Shown: positions 38,308 to 48,267, counted from the stretch's first letter. The stretch: 64,000 bases of DNA from Solemya velum gill symbiont (GCF_000787395.1 NZ_JRAA01000001.1:806001-870000), one strand, 5' to 3'. Numbers and translations are program-made. The notes: generated by a model not told the origin, from the letters alone.

Positions 38308-38715
38308 ATGGAGGATAAAAAGAACAACTTCAAAGTGCGCGAACTCGCCTTCGATCCGGCTCACCCAGATCCGGACCAGGTACAGGCTGCAGCACTGAGT
38401 CTTGCCGATATCACGGGTATCCTCGAAGTACATGTCACCTCAACGCAGAGCCTGCGCGTCCATTATGAACTCCTTGAGATCAGTCTTGAACAGATAGAGA
38501 CCGGCCTGATCGATGCAGGCTTCCACCTCAGCAACAAGCTGATGCATAAAATCAAACGCGCACTCCACTACTACACCGAAGAGGTTGAACGCGCCAACCA
38601 GGGCTGCGCCAAGGGCAACAGCAACTGCACTCGCAAAGTATTTATTGAACATTATCGCCATGGCCAGCACGGCTGTCGCGACCATCGCCCGAACCACTGG
38701 CGACACTATCTCTGA
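38308..38715 (+). CDS. small protein with HMA-like N-terminal fold
   Basis: Unknown function. The 135-residue product has an N-terminal half with the strand-helix-strand pattern of heavy-metal-associated (ferredoxin-like) domains: VRELAFDPAHPDPDQVQAAA, then GILEVHVTSTQSLRVHYE and SLEQIETGLIDAGF. It lacks the CxxC metal site. The C-terminal half is basic and contains ALHYYTEEVERANQGC and a His/Arg-rich end (HGQHGCRDHRPNHWRHYL). An overlapping antisense frame (38440-38706) encodes hydrophobic residues but has no ribosome binding site and opposes the local gene direction. The plus-strand reading fits the operon-like spacing between prmC and the methyltransferase at 38737. Copper- or thiol-related roles would be speculation. 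Confidence 0.6.
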   Translation: MEDKKNNFKVRELAFDPAHPDPDQVQAAALSLADITGILEVHVTSTQSLRVHYELLEISLEQIETGLIDAGFHLSNKLMHKIKRALHYYTEEVERANQGCAKGNSNCTRKVFIEHYRHGQHGCRDHRPNHWRHYL

Positions 38716-38736
38716 ACCTTTTCCGGAAAGAAACTA

Positions 38737-39330
38737 TTGGCGCCACTCGACCGCAACACCATTGACCGTTTGCGTCAGGATATTCATTTCAGCGAAACCC
38801 TGAATGGCCACACACTGGTATTTCATACCACCTGGGGCATTTTTTCACCTCGCGCAATCGATGAAGGCACACGCCTGCTACTTGAACATCTTGAAATTCG
38901 TGAGAACGACAGGGCGATTGATCTCGGCTGCGGTTACGGTCCTCTCGGACTAACGATAGCAAAATCAGCACCACAAGGTGAATGCCTGATGGTCGACAAG
39001 GATTTCGTTGCTGTCGAGTATGCTAATGCCAACGCAGCGCGCAATCACATCGATAACGCTTCCGCCATGCTCAGCGATGGCCTCAAGCATATCGACCGGC
39101 AACAGAAATTCACTCTCGCAGTCACCAATCTGCCTGCGAAGACAAGCAACGAGCACTACTATCTCTTTTTCCAGGATATCTATGAGCACCTTGAACCGGG
39201 TGGACGTATCTATGTCGTCGTGATTTCGGGTTTGCGCCAGTTCATCAAGCGTGCTTTCATTGAAGTGTTTGGTAATCACAAAAAAATCAAACAGAGTAAG
39301 AACTACACGGTCGCCATGGCAACCAAATAA
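38737..39330 (+). CDS. class I SAM-dependent methyltransferase (RsmC-like MTS domain)
   Basis: A 197-residue Rossmann methyltransferase of the MTS/small-domain RsmC-like family, which often methylates guanine in rRNA. Motif I is AIDLGCGYGPLGLTIA; the acidic loop is CLMVDKDFVAVEYA. In place of NPPF it has VTNLPAKTSNEHYYLFFQD, so the base-flipping motif is NLPA, a shift seen in relatives of unknown target. The C-terminus has GGRIYVVVISGLRQFIKR. The start is TTG at 38737, supported by a GGAAAG site 6 nt upstream. The N-terminal RsmC duplication is missing. The substrate is not determined. Confidence 0.82.
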   Translation: MAPLDRNTIDRLRQDIHFSETLNGHTLVFHTTWGIFSPRAIDEGTRLLLEHLEIRENDRAIDLGCGYGPLGLTIAKSAPQGECLMVDKDFVAVEYANANAARNHIDNASAMLSDGLKHIDRQQKFTLAVTNLPAKTSNEHYYLFFQDIYEHLEPGGRIYVVVISGLRQFIKRAFIEVFGNHKKIKQSKNYTVAMATK

Positions 39331-39360
39331 CAACAGGGCACAAGCCCAAGGGAGAAACCG

Positions 39361-40713
39361 ATGCAACAGACCAAAATCCTGCTGGATGAGAAAGACCTGC
39401 CAGATCACTGGTACAACGTCGTCGCGGACATGCCAAATGCCCCGGCTCCCTACCTAGGCCCTGACGGCAACCCCGTTCCTCCTGAAGCAATGATGCAGAT
39501 TTTCCCCGAGGCACTGGTCATGCAGGAAGTCTCGGCTGAGCGCTGGATCCCGATCCCGCAGGAAGTGCGTGAAGCACTCACCATGTGGCACCCATCACCA
39601 CTGGTTCGTGCCCACAGGCTTGAAAAAGAGCTTGGAACACCGGCAAAAATCTATTTCAAAAACGAGTCGATCAGTCCTGCAGGATCACACAAGCCCAACA
39701 CCGCTGTAGCACAGGCCTATTACAACAAGGAAGCTGGTATCAAACGCCTGACCACGGAAACCGGTGCGGGCCAATGGGGCTGCTCACTGGCACTCGCCGG
39801 TCAGATGTTTGGCATTGACGTACGTGTCTTCATGGTCAAGGTCAGCTATGAGCAGAAACCCTATCGCCGCTCCCTGATGCAGACCTGGGGCGCAGAGGTT
39901 TTCCCAAGTCCGACTGACATGACCGAGGCTGGCAGAACAATTCTTGCCCAGCACCCGGACTCGCAGGGCTCGCTCGGCATCTCCATTTCTGAAGCGGTTG
40001 AGGAAGCTGCAGGCCGTGATGACACCAACTATGCGCTCGGTTCAGTACTCAATCACGTCTTGTTGCACCAGACCATTATCGGCCTTGAAGCAAAGAAACA
40101 GCTGGAAATGGTCGGAGACTATCCGGATATGATTTTCGCGCCTTGTGGTGGCGGATCAAACTTCGGCGGTATCGCCTTCCCCTTCTTTGCTGACAAGGCA
40201 GCCGGCAAGAAAATTGACCTGGTCGCGGTTGAGCCAAGCTCGTGCCCGACCCTCACCAAGGGCGTCTACGCCTATGATTTCGGCGACACTATCGGACTGA
40301 CTCCACTCATGAAGATGTTCACGCTCGGACATGACTTCATGCCACCGGGAATCCACGCAGGCGGCCTGCGCTACCATGGCGACTCGGCACTGGTGAGCCA
40401 ACTCTACAAGGAAGGTTTGATCGATGCGGTAGCAGTTCCCCAGCTGGAAACATTTGAAGCAGGCGTCCAATTCGCACGAACCGAAGGCATTGTTCCGGCG
40501 CCCGAGTCCTGCCATGCAATCGCAGGTGCGATTCGTGAAGCAAAACGCTGTAAAGAGACCGGTGAAGCCAAGACCCTGCTGTTCAACCTCTCTGGACATG
40601 GCCATTTCGACATGACTTCCTATGAGCGTTTCATCGCCGGTGAATTGTCTAACTTCGATTATCCGGAAGAGGCAATCAAGGAGTCACTGCAGCACCTACC
40701 GAACGTGGGTTAG
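39361..40713 (+). CDS. trpB: tryptophan synthase beta chain, TrpB2 type
   Basis: PLP enzyme that condenses indole and serine to tryptophan. At 450 residues, with the long N-terminal extension (DEKDLPDHWYNVVADMP) and the insertion typical of TrpB2, it belongs to the TrpB2 rather than the TrpB1 class. The PLP lysine is in SPAGSHKPNTAVAQAYY, with TTETGAGQWGCSLALAG and FAPCGGGSNFGGIAFPF for the phosphate loop. It has an AGGGAG site and stands alone, with no trpA or other trp gene nearby. TrpB2 enzymes usually work without TrpA, for indole salvage or as a second synthase. Confidence 0.92.
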   Translation: MQQTKILLDEKDLPDHWYNVVADMPNAPAPYLGPDGNPVPPEAMMQIFPEALVMQEVSAERWIPIPQEVREALTMWHPSPLVRAHRLEKELGTPAKIYFKNESISPAGSHKPNTAVAQAYYNKEAGIKRLTTETGAGQWGCSLALAGQMFGIDVRVFMVKVSYEQKPYRRSLMQTWGAEVFPSPTDMTEAGRTILAQHPDSQGSLGISISEAVEEAAGRDDTNYALGSVLNHVLLHQTIIGLEAKKQLEMVGDYPDMIFAPCGGGSNFGGIAFPFFADKAAGKKIDLVAVEPSSCPTLTKGVYAYDFGDTIGLTPLMKMFTLGHDFMPPGIHAGGLRYHGDSALVSQLYKEGLIDAVAVPQLETFEAGVQFARTEGIVPAPESCHAIAGAIREAKRCKETGEAKTLLFNLSGHGHFDMTSYERFIAGELSNFDYPEEAIKESLQHLPNVG

Positions 40714-40786
40714 GACAGAATTCCCCATCAGTGGCGTCAATGAGCAACACAGGGCGCCATAGGAGAACTAAAAACCGATGAGGATT

Positions 40787-40863
40787 CGTCACCCCGGGCT
40801 TGACCCGGGGTCCATCAGGAACAGTACGCAGAGTTGAATGCCGGCTCAAGGCCGGCATGATGG
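40787..40863. repeat. dispersed palindromic repeat element
   Basis: Contains two palindromes, CCCCGGGCTTGACCCGGGG and TGCCGGCTCAAGGCCGGCA, ending CATGATGG. The CCGGGCTTGACCCGGG type of unit is a well-known intergenic repeat in many proteobacteria. It lies in the 201-bp gap between trpB2 and dat; the remaining sequence on either side shows no gene. Confidence 0.7.
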
Positions 40864-40914
40864 AAGGCAGTTCAGGGTAACCAGGGCTCCCAATATGTCG
40901 CGCAGCGACACCTA

Positions 40915-41769
40915 CTACTCGGTGCGCAACGCCATATCAATATAGATCTCACGCAGTTTACCTGTCATCTCCCCTGGCAAGCCATTCCCGATAGCCGCAG
41001 CATCAATCTTTACGACAGGCATAACAAATGTCGTCGCCGATGTAACAAAGGCCTCCGCCGCCTCGTATGCTTCTGCCGGAGTGAAGGGACGTTGTTCGAC
41101 ACTGAAGTCATTCTCTCCAGCCAGTGCCATAACAGCTTTGCGCGTGATGCCATGCAATATATCGTTGCTCAATTGACGTGTGACGATTGTTCCCTCTTGC
41201 GTGATAATCCAGGCATTATTGGAAGTTCCCTCTGTCACATAGCCATCCGCATCAAGCATCCAGGCATCCTTGGCCCCCGCCATCTTTGCCTCCATCTTCG
41301 CCATGCAGGGATAGAGCAGACCAACGCTCTTGATATCACGACGCTGCCAGCGCAAGTCCGGAACAGTAATCACATCGATTCCCTGCTCGGCATTCGGGTC
41401 ATCAAGCAGGTTCTTTGACTGGGTGAACATCACCAGGGTGGGTGAAGGGTTTTCCGGGTAGAAGAAGTCCCGGTCTGCAGCACCGCGTGTAATCTGCAAA
41501 TAGACCAATCCCTGCTCAACACTGTTTTCAGCGACCAGTTTTTTCACTATCGACTCTATCTCGACTGCACTACAAGGCGCTGCCATATCGAGTTCGCCAA
41601 GTGAACGATTCAGTCGCAGCATGTGCCCCCGGGTGTCGATCAGCTTTCCGTTGAGAACCGAGATAACCTCGTAGACACCATCAGAGAAGAGAAAGCCCCG
41701 GTCAAAAACCGAAATCTTTGCCTTCTCTTCCGGCAGGTATTCACCGTTGACGTAAACAATACGACTCAT
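40915..41769 (-). CDS. dat: D-amino-acid aminotransferase
   Basis: Fold-type IV PLP aminotransferase that interconverts D-alanine, D-glutamate and other D-amino acids. The 284-residue product begins MSRIVYVNGEYLPEEKAKIS, with the family sequence VFDRGFLFSDGVYEV. The PLP lysine is Lys147 in DIKSVGLLYPCMAKMEA, followed by YVTEGTSNNAWII and the phosphate-binding GITRKAV segment. The D-specific enzyme and branched-chain aminotransferase share this fold; the start sequence and length favour the D-amino-acid form. I chose the ATG at 41769, with AAGGAT upstream, over an upstream frame that enters ubiB. Confidence 0.87.
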   Translation of the reverse strand: MSRIVYVNGEYLPEEKAKISVFDRGFLFSDGVYEVISVLNGKLIDTRGHMLRLNRSLGELDMAAPCSAVEIESIVKKLVAENSVEQGLVYLQITRGAADRDFFYPENPSPTLVMFTQSKNLLDDPNAEQGIDVITVPDLRWQRRDIKSVGLLYPCMAKMEAKMAGAKDAWMLDADGYVTEGTSNNAWIITQEGTIVTRQLSNDILHGITRKAVMALAGENDFSVEQRPFTPAEAYEAAEAFVTSATTFVMPVVKIDAAAIGNGLPGEMTGKLREIYIDMALRTE

Positions 41770-41809
41770 TATGACTATCCTTTTTCGGATTGTTCGAAAG
41801 AGCGCCTGA

Positions 41810-43462
41810 TCAGCCTGACTTCCAGGCAAACAGCAGCATAACAGCACCAACTCCCGCCAACGCAGCAGACACGACCTGGCCAGCCATGAGTGTCAATGCG
41901 GCAGGCGGCATACCGGCCACAACGGCAGCCGTTATCAGCAATGTACCGCCTGAAACAGCCGCTTTTGTCTTACGGTTGGAACGTGCAATCTGCTCACGCA
42001 TCTTCTCCAGTTCGGCAGACTGCCACTGGATTTTCAGCTTGCCCTGGTCGGCATCCTTTAACACTTTGTAGGCAAGCAGGGGGATCTCCGGCAACTGCTC
42101 GGAAACTTGTGGGAAGTTCTCTTTCACACGTCGCAGAAGTGCTTTTGGCCCGACCTGCTCTTCCATCCAGCGCTCGAGGAAGGGCTTGGCCGTTGTCCAC
42201 AGATCGAGCTCGGGATAGAGCTGCCGGCCCAGGCCCTCGATATTGAGCAGGGTTTTTTGCAGCAAGACCAGCTGCGGCTGGACTTCCATGTCGAAACGAC
42301 GCGCTGTCTGGAACAGGCGCAGCAGGAAATGGCCAAATGAGATTTCGGCAATCGGCCTGTCGAAAATCGGCTCGGAGACAGAACGGATTGCCGACTCGAA
42401 TTCATCAACACGGGTATCAGGTGGCACCCAACCCGATTCGACATGCAGTACTGCAACACGATTATAGTCACGGTTGAAAAAGGCCAGCAGGTTCTCGGCA
42501 AGGTAGCGCTGATCCTCGGTCGTCAGGGTGCCCATAATGCCGAAGTCGACACCGACATAGCGCCCGTCATCTTCAACAAAGATGTTGCCCGGATGCATAT
42601 CTGCATGGAAAAAGTTGTCACGGAACACCTGTGTGAAGAATATCTCGACACCGCGCTCACCAAGCATCTGCATACTGATGCCCTTGACCTGCAGAGTTTC
42701 AACTTCACTCACCGGGGTACCGTAGATACGCTCCATGACCATCACGTTGGGACGGCAATACTCCCAGTGCACCTGCGGTACGTAGAGCATCTCCGAGTTG
42801 TCGAAGTTGCGCCGCAACTGTGAAGCATTGGCTGCCTCGCGCATCAGGTCTAGCTCATCGAAAATGGTCTTTTCATACTCTTCGACCACTTCAACGGGAC
42901 GCAGGCGTCGTGCCTCTTTCGAATATTTCTGTGCAAGACGTGCTATCAGGAACAGCAGGTCGATATCACGACGAATGGTTTTCTCGATACCTGGACGCAC
43001 CACCTTGACGACAACATCCTCACCACTGAGCAATGTTGCCGTGTGTACCTGTGCAATTGAGGCTGATGCCAGCGGTTTACGCTCAAAGCGGGCAAAAACA
43101 TGATCGACCGAGTCACCAAGCGCTTTCTCAATCAGGCGCGTGGACTGTGCTGCCGGAAAAGGCGGTACCTGGTCCTGCAACTTGGCAAGCTCATCGGCAA
43201 TATCATCAGGCAGCAGGTCTCTGCGCGTTGAGAGAATCTGCCCGAACTTGATAAAAATAGGCCCGAGATCTTCCAGTGCACGCCGGATACGATAGCCGTA
43301 GGGTGCAGATGTTTCGGAACGAAACCAGAAAAATGGCGAAAAATACTTGAGAAACCGGAGCGGCCGGAGCAAGTGTGCAGAGAGCACAATCTCATCCAAA
43401 CCATGGCGTAACAGCACCCAACTGATGTGCGCAAGACGCACACCTTCACGTATACCAATCAT
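41810..43462 (-). CDS. ubiB: ubiquinone biosynthesis protein kinase-like UbiB
   Basis: ABC1/ADCK-family atypical kinase required for ubiquinone synthesis, probably as an ATPase that helps extract lipid intermediates from the membrane. The 550-residue product has the KxGQ motif [16 protein letters not shown], the Ala-rich loop [15 protein letters not shown], the invariant glutamate and the metal-binding [20 protein letters not shown] segment. It ends with two hydrophobic helices ([20 protein letters not shown] and [15 protein letters not shown]) that anchor it in the membrane. Its start overlaps the ubiJ stop by 4 nt, giving the standard ubiE-ubiJ-ubiB operon. The tat genes that follow it in enterobacteria are replaced by dat. 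Confidence 0.97.
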   Translation of the reverse strand: MIGIREGVRLAHISWVLLRHGLDEIVLSAHLLRPLRFLKYFSPFFWFRSETSAPYGYRIRRALEDLGPIFIKFGQILSTRRDLLPDDIADELAKLQDQVPPFPAAQSTRLIEKALGDSVDHVFARFERKPLASASIAQVHTATLLSGEDVVVKVVRPGIEKTIRRDIDLLFLIARLAQKYSKEARRLRPVEVVEEYEKTIFDELDLMREAANASQLRRNFDNSEMLYVPQVHWEYCRPNVMVMERIYGTPVSEVETLQVKGISMQMLGERGVEIFFTQVFRDNFFHADMHPGNIFVEDDGRYVGVDFGIMGTLTTEDQRYLAENLLAFFNRDYNRVAVLHVESGWVPPDTRVDEFESAIRSVSEPIFDRPIAEISFGHFLLRLFQTARRFDMEVQPQLVLLQKTLLNIEGLGRQLYPELDLWTTAKPFLERWMEEQVGPKALLRRVKENFPQVSEQLPEIPLLAYKVLKDADQGKLKIQWQSAELEKMREQIARSNRKTKAAVSGGTLLITAAVVAGMPPAALTLMAGQVVSAALAGVGAVMLLFAWKSG

Positions 43463-44085
43463 GCAGTTCCGCCCTGTTTTATCTTGCTTGCGAGCAGGTC
43501 AATACGCGCTTGCAAACGCTCAACCGCATCTCGCGTCTCATCGACCGCATCTCGCCACTCATCGACTTCGAATGCAGTCGGCAGTAGTTGTGCCTCCTCG
43601 GTCAGATATTCGCCAAGTGCGGCATTCAGATGACGCCTGCCGCGCCATGCCCACTTGGCAACACCGCGTAAATTGTTGCCCAACTGGTGCGCCACCAGGT
43701 CGCCGGCAATTTTCGAGAGCGCCTCTTCCCAGTCAAAATCAAAATCGGCAAGAATGTTGGAGAATGCCTCGGCAAGATGGATATCACCCCGCAGGCGAAT
43801 CTTGCCTTTGAAAACCTGGTCCTCGCGACGGTCTGCCATTGCAGTCTCGGCAAAGTTGAACGGCGTTGCCGAAATGACTGCTTCCGCCTCTTCTACCGGT
43901 GCGCTGAAAATCTGCAATGCACCCCTGCCATCGGGTACGCAATGCAGTGTCACCCATCCAACCAGTTCAATGGCGATACGACGGCCGTGCAATTTTGCCA
44001 GACGCTCCCTGGTAACCTGGTCTTTCTCCAGCACCTGGTTAACAGCAGACTCCAGTCCCACCAACAGGGTATTGGAGACTTCCAT
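43459..44085 (-). CDS. ubiJ: ubiquinone biosynthesis accessory factor UbiJ (SCP2 domain)
   Basis: Lipid-binding accessory factor that, with UbiK, holds ubiquinone intermediates in the soluble Ubi complex. The 208-residue product has an N-terminal SCP2 domain ([51 protein letters not shown]). After this come a helical middle and a C-terminal coiled coil ([20 protein letters not shown]). It is coupled to ubiB downstream and lies 2 nt after ubiE. Confidence 0.93.
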   Translation of the reverse strand: MEVSNTLLVGLESAVNQVLEKDQVTRERLAKLHGRRIAIELVGWVTLHCVPDGRGALQIFSAPVEEAEAVISATPFNFAETAMADRREDQVFKGKIRLRGDIHLAEAFSNILADFDFDWEEALSKIAGDLVAHQLGNNLRGVAKWAWRGRRHLNAALGEYLTEEAQLLPTAFEVDEWRDAVDETRDAVERLQARIDLLASKIKQGGTA

Positions 44086-44087
44086 GA

Positions 44088-44837
44088 TCAGAGTTTGAAA
44101 CCGCGGTGAATAGCGACCACACCACCTGTCAGGTTGTGATAATCACAACGCTCGAAACCCGCATCTTCTATCATCTGCTTGAGCGTTTCCTGGTCAGGAT
44201 GCATGCGAATCGACTCCGCAAGGTAACGATAGCTGTCAGCATCCTTTGCCACCAACTTGCCCATCAGGGGCAGTGCCTTGAAAGAGTAGAAATCGTAAAT
44301 CTTCTCAAGCGGCTTGTTGACCGGTTTTGAGAACTCAAGCACCAGCACCCGGCCACCCGGCTTGATGACGCGAAACATCTCGCGCAGCGCCTTGTCCTTG
44401 TCGGTCACGTTACGCAGGCCGAAACCGATAGTGACACAATCGAAACTGTTGTCCGGAAATGGAATCTCCTCGGCGTTGATCTGCAGGTATTCAACATTAC
44501 CGACATGGCCTGAGTCGACCATGCGTTTTCTGCCCTCTTCGAGCATTGCGAGGTTAATGTCGGACATCACCACGCGGCCCTCGGGGCCCACCAGTCCGGC
44601 AAAACGAGAGGCAAGGTCTCCGGTGCCCGAGGCAAGATCAAGCACATGCTGGCCGTTTCGAACTGCAGAAAGATCAATCGCAACGTGCTTCCACAGGCGG
44701 TGGACGCCGAGCGACATCAGGTCATTCATGATGTCGTAATTCGAGGCGACCGAATCGAACACCTCGCGGACGCGGCCAGCCTTCTCCTCTGCCTTGACAG
44801 TCTCGAAGCCGAAATGGGTGGTTTTGTCGCTATTCAT
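44088..44837 (-). CDS. ubiE: ubiquinone/menaquinone C-methyltransferase
   Basis: SAM-dependent C-methyltransferase that adds the ring methyl group in ubiquinone (and menaquinone) synthesis. The 249-residue product begins [19 protein letters not shown], with [20 protein letters not shown]. The SAM loop is [16 protein letters not shown], followed by [20 protein letters not shown] and [13 protein letters not shown]. The C-terminus [15 protein letters not shown] is characteristic. It is the first gene of ubiE-ubiJ-ubiB. Confidence 0.98.
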   Translation of the reverse strand: MNSDKTTHFGFETVKAEEKAGRVREVFDSVASNYDIMNDLMSLGVHRLWKHVAIDLSAVRNGQHVLDLASGTGDLASRFAGLVGPEGRVVMSDINLAMLEEGRKRMVDSGHVGNVEYLQINAEEIPFPDNSFDCVTIGFGLRNVTDKDKALREMFRVIKPGGRVLVLEFSKPVNKPLEKIYDFYSFKALPLMGKLVAKDADSYRYLAESIRMHPDQETLKQMIEDAGFERCDYHNLTGGVVAIHRGFKL

Positions 44838-44904
44838 GCCTTGCCCCTGCTGGATACCTCTTCAGCCTCAAAGTATACCCAATTACGGCCCGCATGACCC
44901 GGTT

Positions 44905-45270
44905 TCAGGAGTCTGCCTTTCTCTCTTTCCCGGCAGCTTCGAGTTCGGAGAGATACTCTTGCCACATCTCGTCATAGTTAGCGCCCATGGTGTAGAGCGT
45001 CTCCCATGAATAGATACCGGTGTTGTGTCCGTCATCAAAATGCAGCGCAACAGCATAATTGCCGACCGGTTCAATACGCTCGATATTGACAGCCTCTTTA
45101 CCAACCTGCAGCACGCGCTGGTCAGGAGTATGTCCCTGTACTTCGGCTGAGGGCGAATAGACACGCAGAAATTCACACGGCAGCGAGAACTTGTTGCCAT
45201 CGTCAAATGCAACCTCGAGTACCCGCGACTGACGGTGCAGGTTAAGCTCTGTTGGCATTGGTCTGGACAT
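44905..45270 (-). CDS. DUF971 protein (gamma-butyrobetaine hydroxylase-like N-terminal domain)
   Basis: A 121-residue stand-alone domain homologous to the N-terminal domain of gamma-butyrobetaine hydroxylase. Family sequence: LEVAFDDGNKFSLPCEFLRV, YSPSAEVQGH, and VGNYAVALHFDDGHNTGIYS with WETLYTMG. In other bacteria this gene often lies beside hslVU and ubiE, as here. The function is unknown; a role in iron-sulfur or metal handling has been suggested for relatives but cannot be inferred from this sequence. It lies 67 nt upstream of nothing coding on its 3' side except ubiE, and 77 nt after hslU. Confidence 0.88.
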   Translation of the reverse strand: MSRPMPTELNLHRQSRVLEVAFDDGNKFSLPCEFLRVYSPSAEVQGHTPDQRVLQVGKEAVNIERIEPVGNYAVALHFDDGHNTGIYSWETLYTMGANYDEMWQEYLSELEAAGKERKADS

Positions 45271-45347
45271 GATAAAAACCTCGAAAATCGATTCAATGGC
45301 GGTATTGTAACGCCATCTTCTGCGGAGATTCCGCAGTGTGTCTGATG

Positions 45348-46688
45348 TTAAAGGATGTAGCGCGTCAGATCTTCATCCTGCGCCAGCTCGCCAAGACTCT
45401 CGTCAACATAGGCCGCATCAATTGTGACACTGTCTCCCGCCCTGTCCGAGGCTTCATACGAGAGGCTTTCGAGCAAACGTTCCAGCACGGTGTGCAGACG
45501 GCGTGCACCGATATTCTCTGTCTTCTCGTTAACCTGCCATGCGATCTCGGCAATGCGCTGGATGCCACTCGCTTCGAACTCTACCGAAACACCCTCGGTC
45601 TGCATCAGAGCCTGGTACTGCTCTGTCAGGGATGCATCCGGCTCGGTCAGAATACGTGAGAAATCCTCAACACTAAGTGCCGAAAGCTCAACCCGAATCG
45701 GCATACGCCCCTGCAGTTCAGGAATCAGGTCAGATGGCTTGGCCAGGTGGAAAGCGCCCGAGGCGATGAAGAGGATGTGATCTGTTTTCACCATGCCCTG
45801 CTTGGTGGAGACGGTACATCCCTCGACCAGCGGCAGTAAATCACGTTGCACTCCTTCGCGGGAGACGTCAGCACCACTTGCCTGGGCGCGTGAACAGACC
45901 TTGTCGATCTCGTCGATAAAGACAATGCCATGCTGCTCAACATTATCTATTGCCTGCAGCTTCATCTCTTCCTCGTTGACCCGTTTGGCTGCCTCTTCAT
46001 CCTCAATCAGCCTGAGGGCTTCCTTGATATGCAGCTTGCGCCGTTTTGAACGACCTGAGCCGCCCATGTTCTGGAACATCTCCTGCAACTGGCCGGTCAT
46101 CTCCTCCATGCCCGGTGGCGTCATGATCTCGACACCGACCTTCTGTGCAGCAACCTCTATCTCGATCTCCTTGTCATCCAGTTCGCCGCGACGCAGCTTG
46201 TAACGAAACTTGGTACGTGTCGACGACTCTTCAGGTGTTTCCTGGCTCTCCTGCTCCCATGTCGTGGGGGTGGCTGACGGCAACAGGGCATCAAGCACAC
46301 GTTCCTCGGCTGCTTCGCGCGCCTTGTCGCGCACTTCTTCCATCGCCACTTCACGTGCCATTTTGGTGGCCGAATCGGCAAGGTCACGAATGATACTGTC
46401 AACTTCGCGTCCGACATAGCCAACCTCGGTAAACTTGGTTGCCTCAACCTTGATGAAAGGCGCATTGGCCAGCTTTGCCAGGCGACGTGCGATCTCGGTT
46501 TTTCCGACACCGGTCGGACCGATCATTAGAATATTCTTTGGTGTGATCTCGGCACGCATCTCCTCGTCAACCTGTGAACGACGCCAGCGATTTCGCAGAG
46601 CAATCGCCACGGCGCGCTTCGCCTCGGCCTGACCAATGATATGTTTATCGAGTTCTGCGACGATTTCGCGGGGAGTAATTTCAGACAT
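45348..46688 (-). CDS. hslU: ATP-dependent protease ATPase subunit HslU
   Basis: AAA+ unfoldase of the HslUV (ClpYQ) protease. The 446-residue product has the N-terminal [20 protein letters not shown] and Walker A ([20 protein letters not shown]). The substrate pore motif region is near [15 protein letters not shown], and Walker B is [13 protein letters not shown]. The C-terminus RYIL inserts into HslV. An I-domain rich in charged residues fills the middle. It follows hslV after 8 nt in the usual hslV-hslU order. Confidence 0.98.
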   Translation of the reverse strand: MSEITPREIVAELDKHIIGQAEAKRAVAIALRNRWRRSQVDEEMRAEITPKNILMIGPTGVGKTEIARRLAKLANAPFIKVEATKFTEVGYVGREVDSIIRDLADSATKMAREVAMEEVRDKAREAAEERVLDALLPSATPTTWEQESQETPEESSTRTKFRYKLRRGELDDKEIEIEVAAQKVGVEIMTPPGMEEMTGQLQEMFQNMGGSGRSKRRKLHIKEALRLIEDEEAAKRVNEEEMKLQAIDNVEQHGIVFIDEIDKVCSRAQASGADVSREGVQRDLLPLVEGCTVSTKQGMVKTDHILFIASGAFHLAKPSDLIPELQGRMPIRVELSALSVEDFSRILTEPDASLTEQYQALMQTEGVSVEFEASGIQRIAEIAWQVNEKTENIGARRLHTVLERLLESLSYEASDRAGDSVTIDAAYVDESLGELAQDEDLTRYIL

Positions 46689-46696
46689 GGTACAAA

Positions 46697-47245
46697 TCAG
46701 GAGTCCTGGATTTCAAGTTCTTCGATGACGAGATTGTGATTGGTATAGACACAGATATCTGCCGCAATATGCAGCCCCTTCTCGACAATCCCGCGTGCAT
46801 CAAGCTCGCTGTTGTCTAGCAGGGCACGGGCAGCAGCCTGGGCATAAGCGCCACCGGAACCGATCGCCATGAGGTCGTCTTCCGGCTGAATGACATCACC
46901 ATTACCGGAAAGAATCAGCGATGCTGAATGATCAGCAACACACAAGAGCGCTTCGAGCTGGCGCAGCATTTTGTCGGTACGCCAGTCTTTTGCCATCTCT
47001 ACAGCGGCACGCGTCAGGTGCCCCCCATGCTGTTCAAGCTTGCCTTCAAAACGCTCAAACAGGGTAAACGCATCGGCTGTTGCACCGGCAAATCCGGCAA
47101 TCACACGATCCTTGTAGAGACGGCGCACCTTGCGCGCATTACCTTTCATGACGGTGTTGCCAAGGCTCACCTGGCCATCACCACCGATAACAACTTTGCC
47201 GTTTCGACGTACAGATAGGATTGTTGTCCCGCGATATTCAGGCAT
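46697..47245 (-). CDS. hslV: ATP-dependent protease peptidase subunit HslV
   Basis: Threonine peptidase that forms the proteolytic core of HslUV. The 182-residue product has a six-residue prosegment (MPEYRG) before the catalytic [10 protein letters not shown], a form common in betaproteobacteria but longer than the single Met of the E. coli enzyme. It is followed by [20 protein letters not shown] and [18 protein letters not shown]. The start overlaps the stop of the upstream flavoprotein gene (TAATG), so the two may be translationally coupled. Confidence 0.97.
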   Translation of the reverse strand: MPEYRGTTILSVRRNGKVVIGGDGQVSLGNTVMKGNARKVRRLYKDRVIAGFAGATADAFTLFERFEGKLEQHGGHLTRAAVEMAKDWRTDKMLRQLEALLCVADHSASLILSGNGDVIQPEDDLMAIGSGGAYAQAAARALLDNSELDARGIVEKGLHIAADICVYTNHNLVIEELEIQDS

Positions 47246-48267
47246 TAGGAAACCTCTTGTTTCTCTTTGGCCGCAGCATATTCGAATACATCTGAATACA
47301 TGTGGTCTCGTGACAGCCCTTTATCCGCAAAAGCGTTTGCACACGCCTCGACCATGACCGGCGGACCTGCCATGTAGACATCATAATCGGCAATATCCTC
47401 GATGTCTTCAACCACTGCCTCGTGAACGAAGCCCGAACGTCCTTGCCAACCTTCATCCGGTTCTGACAGTACGGGTACAAACTCGACATTAGCATTTTCG
47501 TCGGCCCACTTCTGCGGCATATCCGGAAGGTAAAGATCACGACTGGAGCGCACACCCCAGTAAATTTTCATTGGCCGCTTCTCACCGACATACAGGGCGT
47601 GTTCGACCATCGCCTTGATCGGCGCAAAACCGGTGCCACCGGCAACAAACAGCATCGGACGGTCTGAGTGTTCACGCAGGATAAACGATCCCAGTGGCGC
47701 CTCGATACGCAGTATTGTCTTCTCCTGCAGGGAGTTGAATACAGTCTCGGTGAACTCACCACCCGAAACATAGCGCACATGCAGTTCGATGACTTCATCA
47801 TCGTGCGGCGCATTGGCGATCGAGAAGGCACGACGGTGGCCGTTCGGCAGGATGATATCAAGGTACTGACCAGCCAGAAAACGCAAACGCTGGCTGTCCG
47901 GCAGCTTGAGATGCAGACCCATGACGTCATGGCACAGCTGCTCCATGTGCTCAAGCTTGCATGGCAACGCCTTAACCTCGATCTCCTCGATAGTTTCGAG
48001 CACTTCGGCACGAATTGTCACATCCGACAGGGGCTGGGCCTGGCAAGTAAGGCATGCACCCTCCTCATCAGGCATTGCACCCGGGATTCCAAATGGATAC
48101 TCGACTTCGCCCTCGACCAGGGTAACCGCACAAGAGCCACAACTGCCGCTGCGACACCCATAGGGCAAAATAACATTCTGGTGCAGAGCTGCATCAAGGA
48201 TGGCTTCACCCTTGTGAACGGTAAATTGCTGCCCATTTGACTCGATTGTGACCTGAAAATCAGACAT
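47245..48267 (-). CDS. 2Fe-2S ferredoxin-type NAD(P)H:flavin oxidoreductase
   Basis: A 340-residue electron-transfer flavoprotein. The N-terminal 90 residues are a plant-type 2Fe-2S ferredoxin with cysteines 38, 43, 46 and 75 ([10 protein letters not shown]). A FAD-binding domain ([11 protein letters not shown]) and an NAD-binding domain ([30 protein letters not shown]) follow. This layout is often labelled CDP-6-deoxy-delta-3,4-glucoseen reductase, phenol hydroxylase reductase or benzoate dioxygenase reductase, but no sugar or aromatic pathway gene is nearby. A partner could be any oxygenase or quinone-modifying enzyme. The stop overlaps the hslV start. Confidence 0.9.
   Translation of the reverse strand: MSDFQVTIESNGQQFTVHKGEAILDAALHQNVILPYGCRSGSCGSCAVTLVEGEVEYPFGIPGAMPDEEGACLTCQAQPLSDVTIRAEVLETIEEIEVKALPCKLEHMEQLCHDVMGLHLKLPDSQRLRFLAGQYLDIILPNGHRRAFSIANAPHDDEVIELHVRYVSGGEFTETVFNSLQEKTILRIEAPLGSFILREHSDRPMLFVAGGTGFAPIKAMVEHALYVGEKRPMKIYWGVRSSRDLYLPDMPQKWADENANVEFVPVLSEPDEGWQGRSGFVHEAVVEDIEDIADYDVYMAGPPVMVEACANAFADKGLSRDHMYSDVFEYAAAKEKQEVS

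Noticed and set aside
38440-38706. Minus-strand frame with two hydrophobic helices opposite the gene at 38308
   Set aside because: It has no ribosome binding site and opposes the direction of prmC and the methyltransferase. It was judged a shadow, though this is the least certain of the shadows.
38737-39330. A truncated RsmC because the N-terminal half is missing
   Set aside because: Single-domain MTS methyltransferases are common; the ribosome binding site before the TTG at 38737 supports a complete short protein.
46697-47245. Six-residue prosegment on HslV as a novelty
   Set aside because: Short prosegments before the catalytic threonine occur in many betaproteobacterial and other HslV proteins.
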